From Varroa destructor (lineage: Eukaryota > Arthropoda > Arachnida > Mesostigmata > Varroidae): a stretch of 64,000 bases of DNA. Positions 44,900 to 56,059 of this stretch are shown one piece after another. The position numbers were made by a program, and so were the translations under genes. The notes under the pieces are model-generated. The model was not told the DNA's origin, searched no databases, and saw only the letters and a list, made by a program, of their open reading frames with translations. Location of the stretch: the NCBI RefSeq assembly GCF_002443255.2, contig NW_019211454.1:61360823-61424822 (forward strand), read 5' to 3'. Each line of letters opens with the position of its first letter. Position 1 is the stretch's first letter.

Positions 44900-47340
44900 T
44901 TGCAGCACATGCGGTGGTCGCAAGTCTAAATAAAGGGGGCGGAGTGTAGTAAGAGGCTGAAAAGGGATTGTAGGCTGAAGGGAATAGGGGTAGTCAGTGA
45001 GTTTCAGTGTGTAGTAGTTCAGTAGTCAGTGAGCGCGTGGCCAAACAGACAAGCGAACTTTTAGTTCGCCTTGACGTAGATGCGTCTGTTTTCCCTGCAA
45101 ACATTGCGTCGTAAATAGAGATAGGTTGGTACTGCTTCTGCCACTGTCGGTATCACTGTTACCGATGTTACTGCACGAATTTAGTATGAACGTCACGTAA
45201 ACAGAGAACGCCAGCTAGAATTGGTTAGGCTTGCTTCTATTATTACTACAACTTTAAACATTGCCGCCGCCATCAGTAGCAGTATTACGCGGATATGACG
45301 GGTTGTCGCCGATTTTCAATACCAGTGTCGCCGCAACTATCGCTCGACACGCTCGATTTTGCATATGGTGAAGCTTATAATACACTAATAGAGATGGTAG
45401 CAATAACATAGTAATAGTGATAGCAGTTCTCAGGCAGTACCAGACGTAAGACTCGAAACATCTTTTATATAGAAACGTCATAACTCACTGTTAAATTATG
45501 CCAGTTCATATCGGCTAATTAAATATATAAACGGTGTTACCAAGACTTCTGTATTTGATTATTATATTTGTTATGTTGTACGAATAATAGCATGTTGCAA
45601 GAGTGTTACTTGTAGTGCGCCATCGTATCGTAGATAGCACTATCTATCAAAGTTCCCTTTGGCGTAAGTATATTTTGCCAAGCAACTTAACAAACTGTTA
45701 CCAGACTGTCGTGTCAGGGAAATACAAAAGTGTTGTTTTTATTTTAAAACCGCTCTTAGTAAATAACGCAAAATTTCATCGACAATTATACGACTATTAT
45801 GAAGAACAACTGGGGTTAAAACAATGCTGTATGAATGCCACTACAATATGACGAACGGTAAGCAACTCGATGGGTCGGGCCAGAGGCAGCAAACTAGCTG
45901 GCCCGTAAGGTAAGCGTCTCTGGCGTGGGTAGTAACAACTCAGTATAATGCGGACTATGTCGCTCTAGTTGGAATGCTGGTACTGTTTATATTCTGTTGT
46001 TGGGACAAACCGTCGGTGACTGACCACGGTCAATAAGTAACGGAGGTGGTTCGTTTTCGCTGGCAGAACGCCAGACTCTAGTGAACCAGTGTCCGGCTGA
46101 TAGCCACTTTTGTTCTAGGCGCGGACAGCGTGATCGTTATAGGCTTGACGAGTCCAGCTTTGCGGATAGGAGAAGGACACCCACAGTTATTCCCATTTAA
46201 CAGCATTAGTGTTCTCAGGAGAGGTGGAGTTTGCAGCGCAACGCAAACATTATCTGATGTCGATCTTCGTTGTTGATGGTTGTTTCTTCAAGACCCTGTT
46301 CATACTTCGGCCATCTCTAGTATTTTCTTTCTTTTTCTATTTGTCTTTCTGTTTCGAAAATGCTTCAACGCTATTAGTTCAGGATTCCCTTTGCTTTAGT
46401 GAGTTTTGTCCAAGGTAGAAGCACAAATAGGATATGAATTTCTACTTTGTTCTCATGTAATGAAGATATGTACCCCGTTGATAGTCCAACAGAATATCAC
46501 TGTCTACTTGGTGCTCAGTGTCCAACATGCTGCCATGTACACCCAGAGAGACATCCGTTTCGTGTTAGCGAGTCTCATATACGTATGACAGAGTAATCAT
46601 TCGTAATTGGCGGCACCGATTTTAATGTTCACCACCTAAATTTCCGCAAAACGTTGAATGCGCTGCTTCCTCAACGCCCATCTTAGCAACTCAACGGGAA
46701 TCATAAACGAAGCTTCTACGATAGACTCTACTTTCTGCCCGTTAAACCTTTTTCACAGGATCAAACGGTAGAAAGTCGATGACTTCGAAATACATCGCTT
46801 TGAGAACCGCAACATTTTATTCCGCATGCGTACTTAGTTATAACTACTCTTCACCATAGTTACGATTTTCATAGGTTTCAACAAAAATTCTGTGGTGCTA
46901 ATTTGCATTCGAACCTGATCTATTCACTTCATCATTACAAAACTCCAAAAAAAGTAACATGCGCAGCGTGCAGACCCGGTCATCCGAAACTAGCGCAATG
47001 TTCCCCACGATGCGGTGAAATGAGTAAGTTGTGAGCGATGCTTAAATATAAATATAGGCTACATACGTGTGACTCAAAGGCATGATCAAATGCTAGAAGA
47101 AACAACCAGATCAAGAGCGGTTGTTCCCTGCATGAGGCATTCCATGAAGCAGTGATACTATAGATTTAAAGCGATCACTGCGTTAAACGTTAGTAACCAG
47201 AACTGTCGTCATTATACATTTTATATCTCAGTGTTTATCATCTATCATATCACATTAATCTTAGAATAGATCTTTCTGAAATCTACATAGTGTACCAATT
47301 TAAATAGTTGTACGATAATAGGCTAAATATATATAATACC
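44900..47340. other. No recognisable gene
   Basis: A purine-rich stretch to about 45.05 kb, then AT-rich sequence with short frames. CGGGCCAG and its reverse complement CTGGCCCG form an 8-bp stem at about 45878-45907. A 60-codon plus frame at 46406-46588 has no motif. Nothing upstream of the 47.3 kb relic looked like Gag or protease. Confidence 0.4.
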
Positions 47341-47344
47341 AGAG

Positions 47345-47760
47345 GGGCACTCGTATGCCTCCAGTTAAAAACGGCGATACACTCCCTTCTACCGGGTTTC
47401 AATACACCCTGAGAAAAACACAAAGAAGCACGTCGACCTTAAAGAAAGAATTATAAGCAAGCCTACTGGGACCGTCTATGCGACTAGGCCAAAGAAAAGC
47501 CCTGCGATCAGGGTTATGAACTTGTAAGATACAACCTACAATATGCGTGGTCTCCATGTTTTCAATACAGCAAGCATACGCTTAGCCCTGCACGATAGAC
47601 CTCACTTCAGAAACTCAGACGTCTTTAACTTTAACGTGCGCAGAAACGAAGAAAGTCTTCAAACGTATGAAATTTCGACGACTTCTGGGACTCGACGAAC
47701 TTTCTGCGGAAGCAATATATATTTTTTAGGAGAAACCACCCCTCTGTATTCCGATAAATG
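47345..47760 (+). pseudogene. RT domain of the 47.3 kb gypsy relic
   Basis: SLLPGFN (47383-47403) fits the SYPLPxIN motif. VDLK (47432-47443) is motif A with its Asp. In the next frame YKQ (47452-47460) and a Gly at the right distance fit SGYHQ and the turn before motif B. YELVR (47515-47529) to FQ fits YEFVRMPFGLxNAPATFQ. Later come LAL with HF (L-x-L and KCxF region), FRRLLGL (47673-47693) and TNFLRK in a shifted frame (thumb), and TPLYS (47738-47752) with FVQW. The YLDD loop has been deleted, about 60 residues. Confidence 0.65.
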
Positions 47761-47869
47761 GTCACGCCTCTCACACATTGGGTCCTTTTTTGTTCAGTGG
47801 AAAATAGCCCGTCTTTACTCACAACAAGCAGAGCACTAAATGAGCTTTCAGTCTATAGACCCGGTAGAG

Positions 47870-48095
47870 TATTATTAGGCCTTTGAATTGCTAAAGCAAA
47901 CCTTGAACATGAATTTCATTAAGAAAGTGGACGAAAAGGAATATTTCTTACCCAATCTGCACGGAACAAAATACACAATTCACAATACGCGAAATTTTAA
48001 ATGCCACGAAAGAGACAGGAGCTAAAGAGCCGCAATGAACACGTTGCCTTATTTTGACGATTACAGCTGATCTGTCTAGGACTTGATTAATAGCT
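47870..48095 (+). pseudogene. RNase H part of the 47.3 kb gypsy relic
   Basis: AFELLKQTL (47879-47905) is the helix that links RT to RNase H. Only 17 residues later comes LHGTKYTIH (47957-47983) followed by RNFK, matching the YLxGxKFTIxTDHxxLK strand near the domain's centre. The TDAS and HPIAYASR blocks between them have been lost by deletion. HVAL, a TGA in place of Trp, and RLQL then resemble RVARWxLxLQ. These are the clearest retroelement signatures in the window. Confidence 0.7.
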
Positions 48096-48339
48096 TTCTG
48101 TCTCCTCATAAAGTTCTTTATGCTTGTCCTAGCTTCAGACACCTCGCAATGCTTGACGTAATTTTCAGATTTCCAAAGGCATTCTTCAAGACCCGATCCA
48201 ATGGCTTTAAAACCCATGCTCTAAAACATTGGATATAAAGAAATACTTTGCCTCACCAATTTCCTATCGGTCGAATGGGTTGTTTACGCAAACAATTTTC
48301 ACATAACTCAGAAGAATGCATGATGCAACAAAAAAAAAG

Positions 48340-48860
48340 CATTTATAGATATTATTCAACGTCTTGTTTGGCCTGAACTAACCTTCTCTTTAATAGAAAA
48401 CAAAAGCACCCTTTTCAACGGATAAAAGCATCACCCAAGATCACTACATATCGCCCCTGGTGGACACCCCATGAACAGCAATCTTCCAGCTAAATATCTA
48501 TGGATTCGATTTGATGAAAATCTTATAGAAAGCTCCTATATGAAACACACCCTAGCAACGGCAGCGAAAACGGGTTCAGAATCCTTTCGACTGCTGCCAA
48601 GACCAAAAACAATGTCGGACTCCCTATGGCATAATGCTTTAAGGTGCTCCAATATGAAAGAGAAGAAATCTCCTGCCATCATTTCGACAAGGCTCTAAAA
48701 ATTATGTCCGTAAACATCTTTTCGATTACTTGTACAGCAGCAGCTGCAGCGATTCAGGTCCTGCGCCACAGATCCTGTCGAGTGGCCTGAGTGGCTGAGT
48801 TGTTTTCTCGCCTTGCAATCTGCACGCTTTCCCACGAAGAGAGCAAACACTGCAGATGCA
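48340..48860 (+). pseudogene. Integrase part of the 47.3 kb gypsy relic
   Basis: IIQRLVWPEL fits the finger's RxxYWPxL. QRIKASPK (from 48416), a TP 16 residues on and ISMD (48494-48505) fit CQRxKxSxK, the PLP stretch and the ISMDF first-catalytic-Asp strand at exactly the expected distance. LLPRPKTMSD then LWHNAL fit GLPxxIxSD and FWxxL with the second Asp. IIST fits STAYHP. EWPEWL (48780-48797) fits the DWxEWLPLAEFAYN helix. In-frame stops follow the first block. Confidence 0.65.
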
Positions 48861-48899
48861 GTCCAGGCGACGGATATTAGTTCAGGTTGACGGGACCGG

Positions 48900-49430
48900 C
48901 TGTTGAGTCACACACCTTACTTTTAATCTGAGTATCTGATATAAACAACGATCCGGATCCCTAATCGACTACCCTTTGCGATACTTTACCGAACGCACGG
49001 ATTCTGGGTCAAAAACCATCTAGCTTCGTTTGCAGGCTGCGCAATTCGAGCGACGACCATAATGTACAGCCTATGTTCGGGCTGTTTTTCAAACAAACTT
49101 CTGAGAACTTGCTGTATCGTCCGATTATTTTCTAACCGTTACAGACAACGATGTAGCTACTCTCATAGTGAAGGATTTTACTTTGCGGAAGGTTACCCGT
49201 GACTAGACTAAACAGATAAGCTGACAGAAGGCTTTCTTCAGCAGGGAATGTATGCAGTTGCAATGTGCGCTATAAAAGCTGCAGGATAAAGCGCGTGAAG
49301 AGTGGTTTTGAAGTAGTGTTAACCAATCGTGCCGCGATCTCTCCGCCTATTGCTTTTTCCGAAGTTAAGGAAGGTACAAGTGTTAGTTTGATTTTTAATG
49401 CCTGAAACTTTTAAGCAAGTACCTTACCCA
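48900..49430. other. No firm feature
   Basis: Lies between two retroelement relics of opposite orientation. No further pol motif, LTR pair or target-site duplication was recognised. Confidence 0.4.
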
Positions 49431-49439
49431 CGAGGCTTA

Positions 49440-50132
49440 CGCAAACTGTATATCGCTCCCCCATATTTTATGGGTGTAGTCTAGCACAAAATAAGATCAT
49501 TCGTTTCTGCCTGAGATACCTGAACCCGAGTATATACCTGATCTTTTGTTTTACAACCTAAATGAGCGAAATAACTAAAGAGAAAAACTTAACGGCTTAG
49601 GATCGAAAATTAGTTATTTTAATTGCAATTCCATTTTTTGTGACTTGTTCATTGTTTATTAACTCTATATAACTTGTTAGTGGAAAACACGGCCACTGTG
49701 CCGCATCAACTGTTCCCAGAGCGCGTCTAACAACTACGAAGTTTGCTGAATACACAAACAAAAAGGGATATGACTCTAGGAGTGATTTTCCTTTAGACCT
49801 ATCCAATATAGGCCACACAGTTAAATGCGAAGTAAAATAACTTTTGAAATGACTCGTGCTAATCCATTTTAAGCGATCTTCTTTAAAAGTGGTATTTTCT
49901 TTTGCCAAACAAGTGACGCCATCAACGAATTTTTGCTCAAATCGAAATCCTGGGATCGCTCGTCGACGATACGACTTACGTGCTCTAAATAATCTAGGAA
50001 CAGGGTGAGTCCCTGTTGCCCTGTGTTACCGGCAATAATCGACCCTTGTGAATTTCCGAGAGACTGCAGAGAGTGTCTAAGCTGGACGAAGCTGCGATGG
50101 GAAAAAAAAGTGTCACGGCATTTTTTTGTCAT
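49440..50132 (-). mobile_element. Decayed gypsy RT with start of RNase H
   Basis: SFVQLRHSLQSLGNSQG fits the FVRLPFGLxxAPATFQR motif B. FLDY comes 17 residues after SQ, as YLDD does after FQ, and DER follows as in the EEH helix start. After a frameshift near 49870, HFKSYF then LT fit CxFxxxxVxFLG, VVRRALG fits VxxFLG of the thumb, and FPLT fits APLT. Beyond, about 49470-49510, TTPIKYGGAIYS resembles TDASxYGxGAVLS. The second catalytic Asp is Tyr. A LINE reverse transcriptase was considered, but the spacing fits gypsy better. Confidence 0.5.
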
Positions 50133-50139
50133 ATGCCCC

Positions 50140-53100
50140 CTTGAAGCAGAAAATGCTTAACATATGAAGTATTAGTCGTGTCACTATGTTTGTAGAGCCC
50201 GCTTAAGCAGAGGAATATGGCTGCGCTCTCTACAATGTATTGTAGCGTACCGTAACATTGGCTGCCCGTCCATCAAGTTAATTTCCACTTCACTCAGCCC
50301 TAGTCCCATGGATCGGCTGTACTCTACAACGGCGATATTAAAGCACACTTACCAGCGTTTCTATACGATGTGTCTGTCGTCTTTAGCTCGTCCGCCTATT
50401 CTAGTCCTAGATTCGTAGAAACCGTACAGTTCTTGCGTTATACGTATGTAGACATTTGCATGTTAAAGATTGGACGCCATGCGCAGGATCCGAGAACAGA
50501 AGACGTTAACGATCAATCGTCCATTTGCAGTTCACCTGTTCCTGTTCTGATTTGGTGAGGTGATTGATATCTTGTCGGTCGCAAACATAACAACTGCATA
50601 GGCTGAATCAGCAAAACATATAGTTTTATTGAAAAATAATGATTCCCTTGGTCGTGCTTGCTGATAACAAATTTATGTGCAAAGCAAGCTTAGACCAGAG
50701 ATAGAGAAACGAGAAAATCGCGTTTTATTCGTGAGTGCGGACACATATGCCAAACTTGAAGCTTCTTCACTGATTGTACCACGAAACGTGTCGACAAATA
50801 TGTCGTCTGAAAGACGTATGCTTTTTGGCTGAGCTCAAACAACAAACAACTATAGATGTGATTTCGAATAAAAACGATGAGCGTATTGATCCGCTAACTA
50901 CCTGTAAGTTATACGTTATATCTGTAAATTTGAACCTGTCGGCTCCTTTTTTACTAGCAAAAAAAAAAAAAAATAGAAAGAGGGTTGCCTTATAGAGTTG
51001 GCCCAGGGGTGCAAACGCGGCATCGGAGGCTGATGGCGGCGGGAAGTCACTTTTAAATTTGACTGCCCGAGGCTAATTCCGCCTCCATATGTTGCTACAC
51101 CTTGATGCAAACTGCCTTTCACAGTCGTGCGTTATGGACAACGTCGTGTACAACCTTAGTAATCTCAGCGTCATATAAACTTGGACGCTGGTCGATTGTT
51201 TCTTTGGGCCAACGAATAAGAACGTGTCTCACATTAAAACAGTTTACGTTGTTCCTATCTTTCACTATATTATTGATCGCGTCAATGCCCCTAGTGACAA
51301 GCGTCATGGCTAGCTACAAACCGATTCCGTCAGTCATAATCAATTGTTCATATCAGTTAACTTAAATCAAATCTTCTTTGTTTTTGCGGACTTAAACATA
51401 GACACACTGTTCTGCTTGGTTGTAGCAGCTATTAAGACATACTGGATTGTCATTATAAGGATGTGATTCACGGAAATGAAAAACAGTGCCGCAATACGTT
51501 TAAACTCTGTTAGAACATGTCAAATGTTCTATGCTATCCAAAACACAATTCTGAGTATAACAAAAGTGTATTTCCTTCGCACGTTCACTAGAATACAGGT
51601 ATGCACCGCTTTTTATTATTTTTTTTATTCCTATATATTCACAACTAGTCTGCACTCCTGAGAATCTCTTATTTATTGTATATCTTATTTATTTTAATTA
51701 TTATAAATTAATTAATTCGTAAATTAAACGTCGGTTAGGAAAAGACAAGAACAAACCATAGCCGTTTGATTTGAAAATGGTTTGGTGTCACAGAATGGTT
51801 TTAGTGGGTTGGATCGCGCCTATAGCCTAAGTCTTCTACTACGCACCATATCGATAATAGGACTATTCGCTTAGGGGATAATGATAGAAAATAAATTTTG
51901 CCTAGGTTATTGATGACATTTTCCAGAGAGGAAATTAATTTTTACTAAAGATACTATAACGACGTAATTGACTTCGAACTATTCCATGGTACAGGTTAGT
52001 TAACTAACTCGTATCCATTCAACATTAAAGTAACTTTAGTGAGGTTAGATAGGAGAGCTCAGAAGCCAGCTTTCTGGGCTGTGCTTTGCTGTAAGCGTTC
52101 CCACGATGGTAAATCCCGTAATAGCCATTGCCATACGCACACTTAATAATTTTGGTTCCTATCTTGAGGCTGCCATTAGACTCTCTTAAACTTACCCCGT
52201 TTTCATGACGCTTTCGCCACAGGACATCAGATCTCCGATATAATCAAACATAGTACCCAGCCTTCATTGTGACTAACCTTACTTGAAGACGCAGAAGGTT
52301 TCCAGTTTACACCGCTCTACGTCATCACAAACTTTGTACCTCTATCCGCCAGCCCAACTCCCCTGTTAGCAAAGCTCATAAAATCTCTGCTTATCTATTA
52401 TCTGTTAGGCTATTCAAAGCCGTCTCCGAGGCCTCGCGCCTGGTAATACCCAAAGCGCTGACGGTCAGCCTTTACCAAGTGGTGTGTCGAAATGTCTTGT
52501 TTGCCCGGTTAGACTTGTTTGCTTTCTCGTACGTACCCTTTCAGGCGCTTGTGCTTAAAAAGGGCGAGACCTCACCTCTCTGAGCAGCCTGTTTCAATTG
52601 ACAGTAGCTTGTAAAGGGAAGTTTCTCAAGTACCAAGTCACTTCAGATGAATGATGGGAGGTATTTCAAGTTATTTTTGAGGCGACCCATTAACCAATTT
52701 TTTATGCAAATGTTGTCCCTGAACATAGTAGAGGAACATTCTTTTCGCTTGGGGTACAGTGGAATGAAGCCGAAGTTCAGGTAATAATTGAAAAGAGCAC
52801 GGATTGATTTTTTTGAATACTCTTACGTATATACGTTTACGAGCTAAAATTGTCACCCGGCATTTTCTCCATAACTTTACAACTACTAGGTGTCATCGTT
52901 TACTACGGCTATTGGAACAGAGCAGAGGATGTTAGGTTTTTTAAAACATTGTTGTCTTTAGAGGCTTATTTGCCCTTCGGGAAATGTTTGTCATTACAAT
53001 AATTTCCTTGCTTAATAAACATAGCATTCGCTTCCCCTTGTATGCTGCACAGCACCTGCCCACTGAATAAGAAATATAACATTGGGAAAGACATCGTTAA

Positions 53101-53390
53101 ACACAAAGAGCGAATGCAATCGCTAAAAAAATCAGACCCAACTTAAACCTTTTTGTAGTAATCATGCTTTATCCGCCTGGAGGGCAAACATAGCCACCCA
53201 CGGGCACTGCAACGGAGCTAAGCTCAAAGCCGATTGCTAAGGTTCATTGCTAGCACTTCTTACCAGCCGCGTCAAACGCGTGCCTGAAAAGTGACTGATT
53301 GCATGGAGCAATCACGAACGAAATTGCTTGGAATCTTACAATACATTGTGCTTAGACAAACAAAGTAATTTCGCAATTTTCTGATACAAT
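50140..53390. other. No recognisable gene
   Basis: Short frames only. The poly-A tract at 50959 is listed separately. An A/T-dense block lies near 51660-51730. A GC-richer stretch at 52.0-52.6 kb shows no motif. Confidence 0.4.
50959..50973 (+). repeat. Poly-A tract (15 A)
   Basis: Fifteen uninterrupted adenines, with no recognisable retroposon body upstream. Confidence 0.95.
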
Positions 53391-53530
53391 ACTGAAAAAA
53401 ATAAACTGCGCAAGTTTATAAATCATGAAGATATTATACGAATAATAATAGAATAAATCATCAAAATAAAAAACAAATGAAGTAAACAATAAATTGCCAT
53501 TGAATGAAAGCTGCTTTATAAAAAAACTTA

Positions 53531-53570
53531 TGAACCCTTTATTAAAAATTTGAACCCTTTATTAAAAATT
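53531..53570 (+). repeat. Perfect tandem duplication of a 20-mer
   Basis: TGAACCCTTTATTAAAAATT occurs twice back to back without mismatch. A degenerate third partial copy (TCTTTATTAAAAAAT) begins about 15 bp further on, within a very AT-rich stretch from about 53390 to 53610. Confidence 0.95.
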
Positions 53571-53614
53571 CGTTATATAAAAAAGTCTTTATTAAAAAAT
53601 ATTTTTTCACAACT

Positions 53615-54490
53615 TTAGTCTTCGATTGCCTTTTAATAATGAACCTTTTGAGAGATTTGAAGATTTTCTGTTTATATGGATAACCTCACATAGGGTATAT
53701 ATATTTTGTTGGACAGTTTCTTCAGTGTTACATTGATGCGATCTTTTTTTCTGCCAGCCGTATCGGGTCATAGCGGCAACCAGATCGTTTGATACGAGAG
53801 AATCGCTAGGTTGGAGACCTCATTATTGTCGCAGTGAATGAATGGCCTCAGGGCGTGATCGGGCTGTTGCGACATCAAAGTCCTACTCGTTCGGTGTGTC
53901 ATCTATCTAATCTCAGGAATCACCTTTATCGCGGTTATTCCTTAAAAATATTCACCCCAATTACACCTCTACGGCTACCTGGTGTCGGTCTTTGAATCGA
54001 AATGAAGAAAAATCGTTAGATCCACCATGACAAACCGAATCAATCTGCTAGTTTTAGATAGAAACAGATGATATAGCATGTTGAAATCGTTGAACATATG
54101 TTAAAACAACTTAGCGTTAACCGTCAATACAGTTTTGGCGTAAAATATGGCAAAGCGGTTCGTTCAGATCATTAAAAAGCGTACTACTACTACTATATAC
54201 ATACATATAATTTAAATTGAAAACCAAAGTTACGTAGAATCGTTGATTAAATAATGAATACGAAATTCGTTGAGATCCATTAAAGTTGAGATAATAATAA
54301 AATATCGTATAAATTATGCCTTCGTTACGTTAAATGCGTATTAGTTATCACTGGATCGGTTGTCACACAGCAAAAAATTCCTGCAGAGAAATAAACCGGA
54401 GTTGTTAAGGCCGCCATCATTTACTCTTCATCGGTTACTGATGCATTTCAAGGCTTTGAAGCTTCTAGCCGACCATGGTCTAAAGTAGGT
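53615..54490. other. No recognisable feature
   Basis: AT-rich with a short CTA run near 54185. No coding motif. Confidence 0.45.
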
Positions 54491-54497
54491 AATTTGG

Positions 54498-54773
54498 TCA
54501 CCAACACCGCAGTCCTAACGTGGTACTGCTACACTGCAGCGTCCATCTAATTAGTCTCTTCTCCGTTAATTCCCATGGCATCACTTGGTAATTCAGGACC
54601 GCCGACGGAAACGGCAGGGACGTCACAGTATGCAGTTGCGAAAATGTAAAGAGATCCGAAGCGGAGTGGAACAGGGAATACGTGCACAACGATGAGAAAA
54701 GGCCAGCCGGTACTGGTGCAAAACATCCCCCAGCGCACCTCACCAGTAGTAGTTCTGGCCGGCTGCGATTCAA
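54498..54773 (-). pseudogene. Gypsy integrase core fragment (first to second Asp)
   Basis: In the ATG frame 54738-54547, GWPFLIVVHVF fits the GP-x3-FLIVVDAxS strand with the first-turn Asp as His. LYIFATA fits LRxIFAxx. GGPELPSDAMGINGEE fits GxPExxxSDNGxxFxxEE, keeping the SD pair of the second catalytic position. The SKWxEV and TT helix between them is lost. This suits the gypsy branch whose integrase reads HIDFAGP. Frames on the plus strand here (54692-54985) and an overlapping minus frame are unexplained shadows. Confidence 0.5.
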
Positions 54774-54989
54774 TCCTGAATGAACCTGTCAGTGGGACGG
54801 CCTTGGAACTTGAGGGGGCGAATGAGTTCCTGTGCGAGCATGGAAGGACAGTATACCGGATACCCGCAGACGAGCCGTCTGGTCCAACGTACTCCGCGCC
54901 TCATGCACTCATTCTCTCTCTCCCGTTTTATCACCCACTATTAGCGTATGAGATTGACGATTCCACACTCCTGCCAACTGCGTAAATGA

Positions 54990-55645
54990 CAGGTATATTG
55001 GCAGGCTTGAACATAGATTTACTCGAAACAAATAAACTGATATAATTGACGTGGTTGGACAATCAAAGTTAACTATCAGTTTCCCCATTATTATGATTAT
55101 CAGAATGATAATCGCGATGAGTTAGTTTTTTATCAGCGGCGAAACTCGTTTTTCCAAAGGTCGTAGGAGATCTGCTAGTGACGGTTGCCACTTTGACGGT
55201 TCAAGATTTTCTGGTCAAGGGGGTTTCAACTGTAAAACAAAGTAGAAGCCTGAAGACCGATAGGCGCCAACAGTAGTTAGATAATAGTACTTAAATTGGG
55301 GAACCGATCCCCGTCAAAGCCAATTTGCATAGATCATAATTATCCTCTACTATCAAAACATGCGTGTGTTCATACCCTTGCATTCTACTTAACTCTAACT
55401 ATGCTATAACATGACCAGATCTTCATTCATAGAACCAATCGTATACTGAACGTTAGGCGTGACAGCGTTTGCACTTGCTTCAATTTTTCAAAACAGATTC
55501 TACAGTTATTTGTCTGCCGGCGGGATATTATGATTGGTTTGACATTCTGTGAACATCCTACAAATGGGAAAGCAATATGTCCGATTTCGACTTCTAAATA
55601 GTGCTAGTTACTTTTCCCCAACATAGAAAAACGGTTCCAGTTATG
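54990..55645. other. No recognisable feature
   Basis: A short perfect hairpin GATTATC-AGAAT-GATAATC lies near 55096. There are no coding motifs between the two integrase fragments. Confidence 0.45.
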
Positions 55646-55650
55646 AATCG

Positions 55651-56053
55651 CTACATACAGACTCCAGACGCAAACACACCACCGCTATACTGAACGATGT
55701 CAGGTTGCTGCTGGGCTTGCCGTGTCCCATAATGATCTCGCCACACGCCGGAAACACTACCGGAAATAGCTATTCGCTTCTGGGTGCAAACTGAGCCCCC
55801 GACGTCCGTGTGTGATCTTTGTGGACCCATTGCTGTCGGTATTAACTGTTGGGGCCGCAGCGATTTTGTCGTGGATACCGTTCGATAACTTGGCCTGTCT
55901 CGCGCTGCCTTTGTGCTAACAAACGAATAAATACCTGCAAGCTCCTTCCGTAGACAGTGACGGGTATATCTTCTAGATCTGGATACACCTGTACCACGTC
56001 TATGGGAGACGCTCTGTAACATCCAGAAGGAAAGACACAGCGCGGAACAACGA
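55651..56053 (-). pseudogene. Gypsy integrase finger and first-Asp fragment
   Basis: A 123-codon ATG frame that stays open upstream to a pyrimidine-rich TTTTTTAG. SHRRGTGVSRSRRYTRHCL followed by Gly-Ile keeps the spacing of H-x-GHxGVxRxKxxARxYVWWPGI. After a gap lacking the CxxC, GPQRSHTDVGGSV then AI, SVSG and W fit PWxRxHIDFAGPF, LIVVD and SKW, with the first catalytic Asp kept. About eight anchor residues are in register. It lies on the same strand as the 54.6 kb piece but repeats its first-Asp region, so these are two copies. Confidence 0.55.
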
Positions 56054-56059
56054 CTAAAA

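Larger units (their letters stand above)
47345..48860 (+). mobile_element. Decayed Ty3/gypsy pol, RT through integrase
   Basis: The fullest relic of the window. In order on the plus strand come the RT (about 47345-47760), RNase H (about 47760-48090), integrase finger (about 48340-48430) and integrase core to its C-terminal helix (48430-48860). The parts lie in three frames with several stops. A full gypsy pol of this scope would be nearer 2.7 kb, so over a third has been lost. No LTR, primer-binding site or polypurine tract was recognised. Confidence 0.7.

Noticed and set aside
49869..50132. LINE-type (non-LTR) reverse transcriptase suggested by FLDY, DERSQ and DLSK.
   Set aside because: It needs a six-residue loss at the catalytic motif, while the gypsy RT reading fits motif B to YLDD spacing exactly and continues into thumb and RNase H.
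54692..54985. 97-codon plus-strand frame with balanced, protein-like composition and an acceptor-like CATCCCCCAG.
   Set aside because: No domain was recognised, and the opposite strand carries a better-supported integrase fragment over its left part; taken as a shadow frame.
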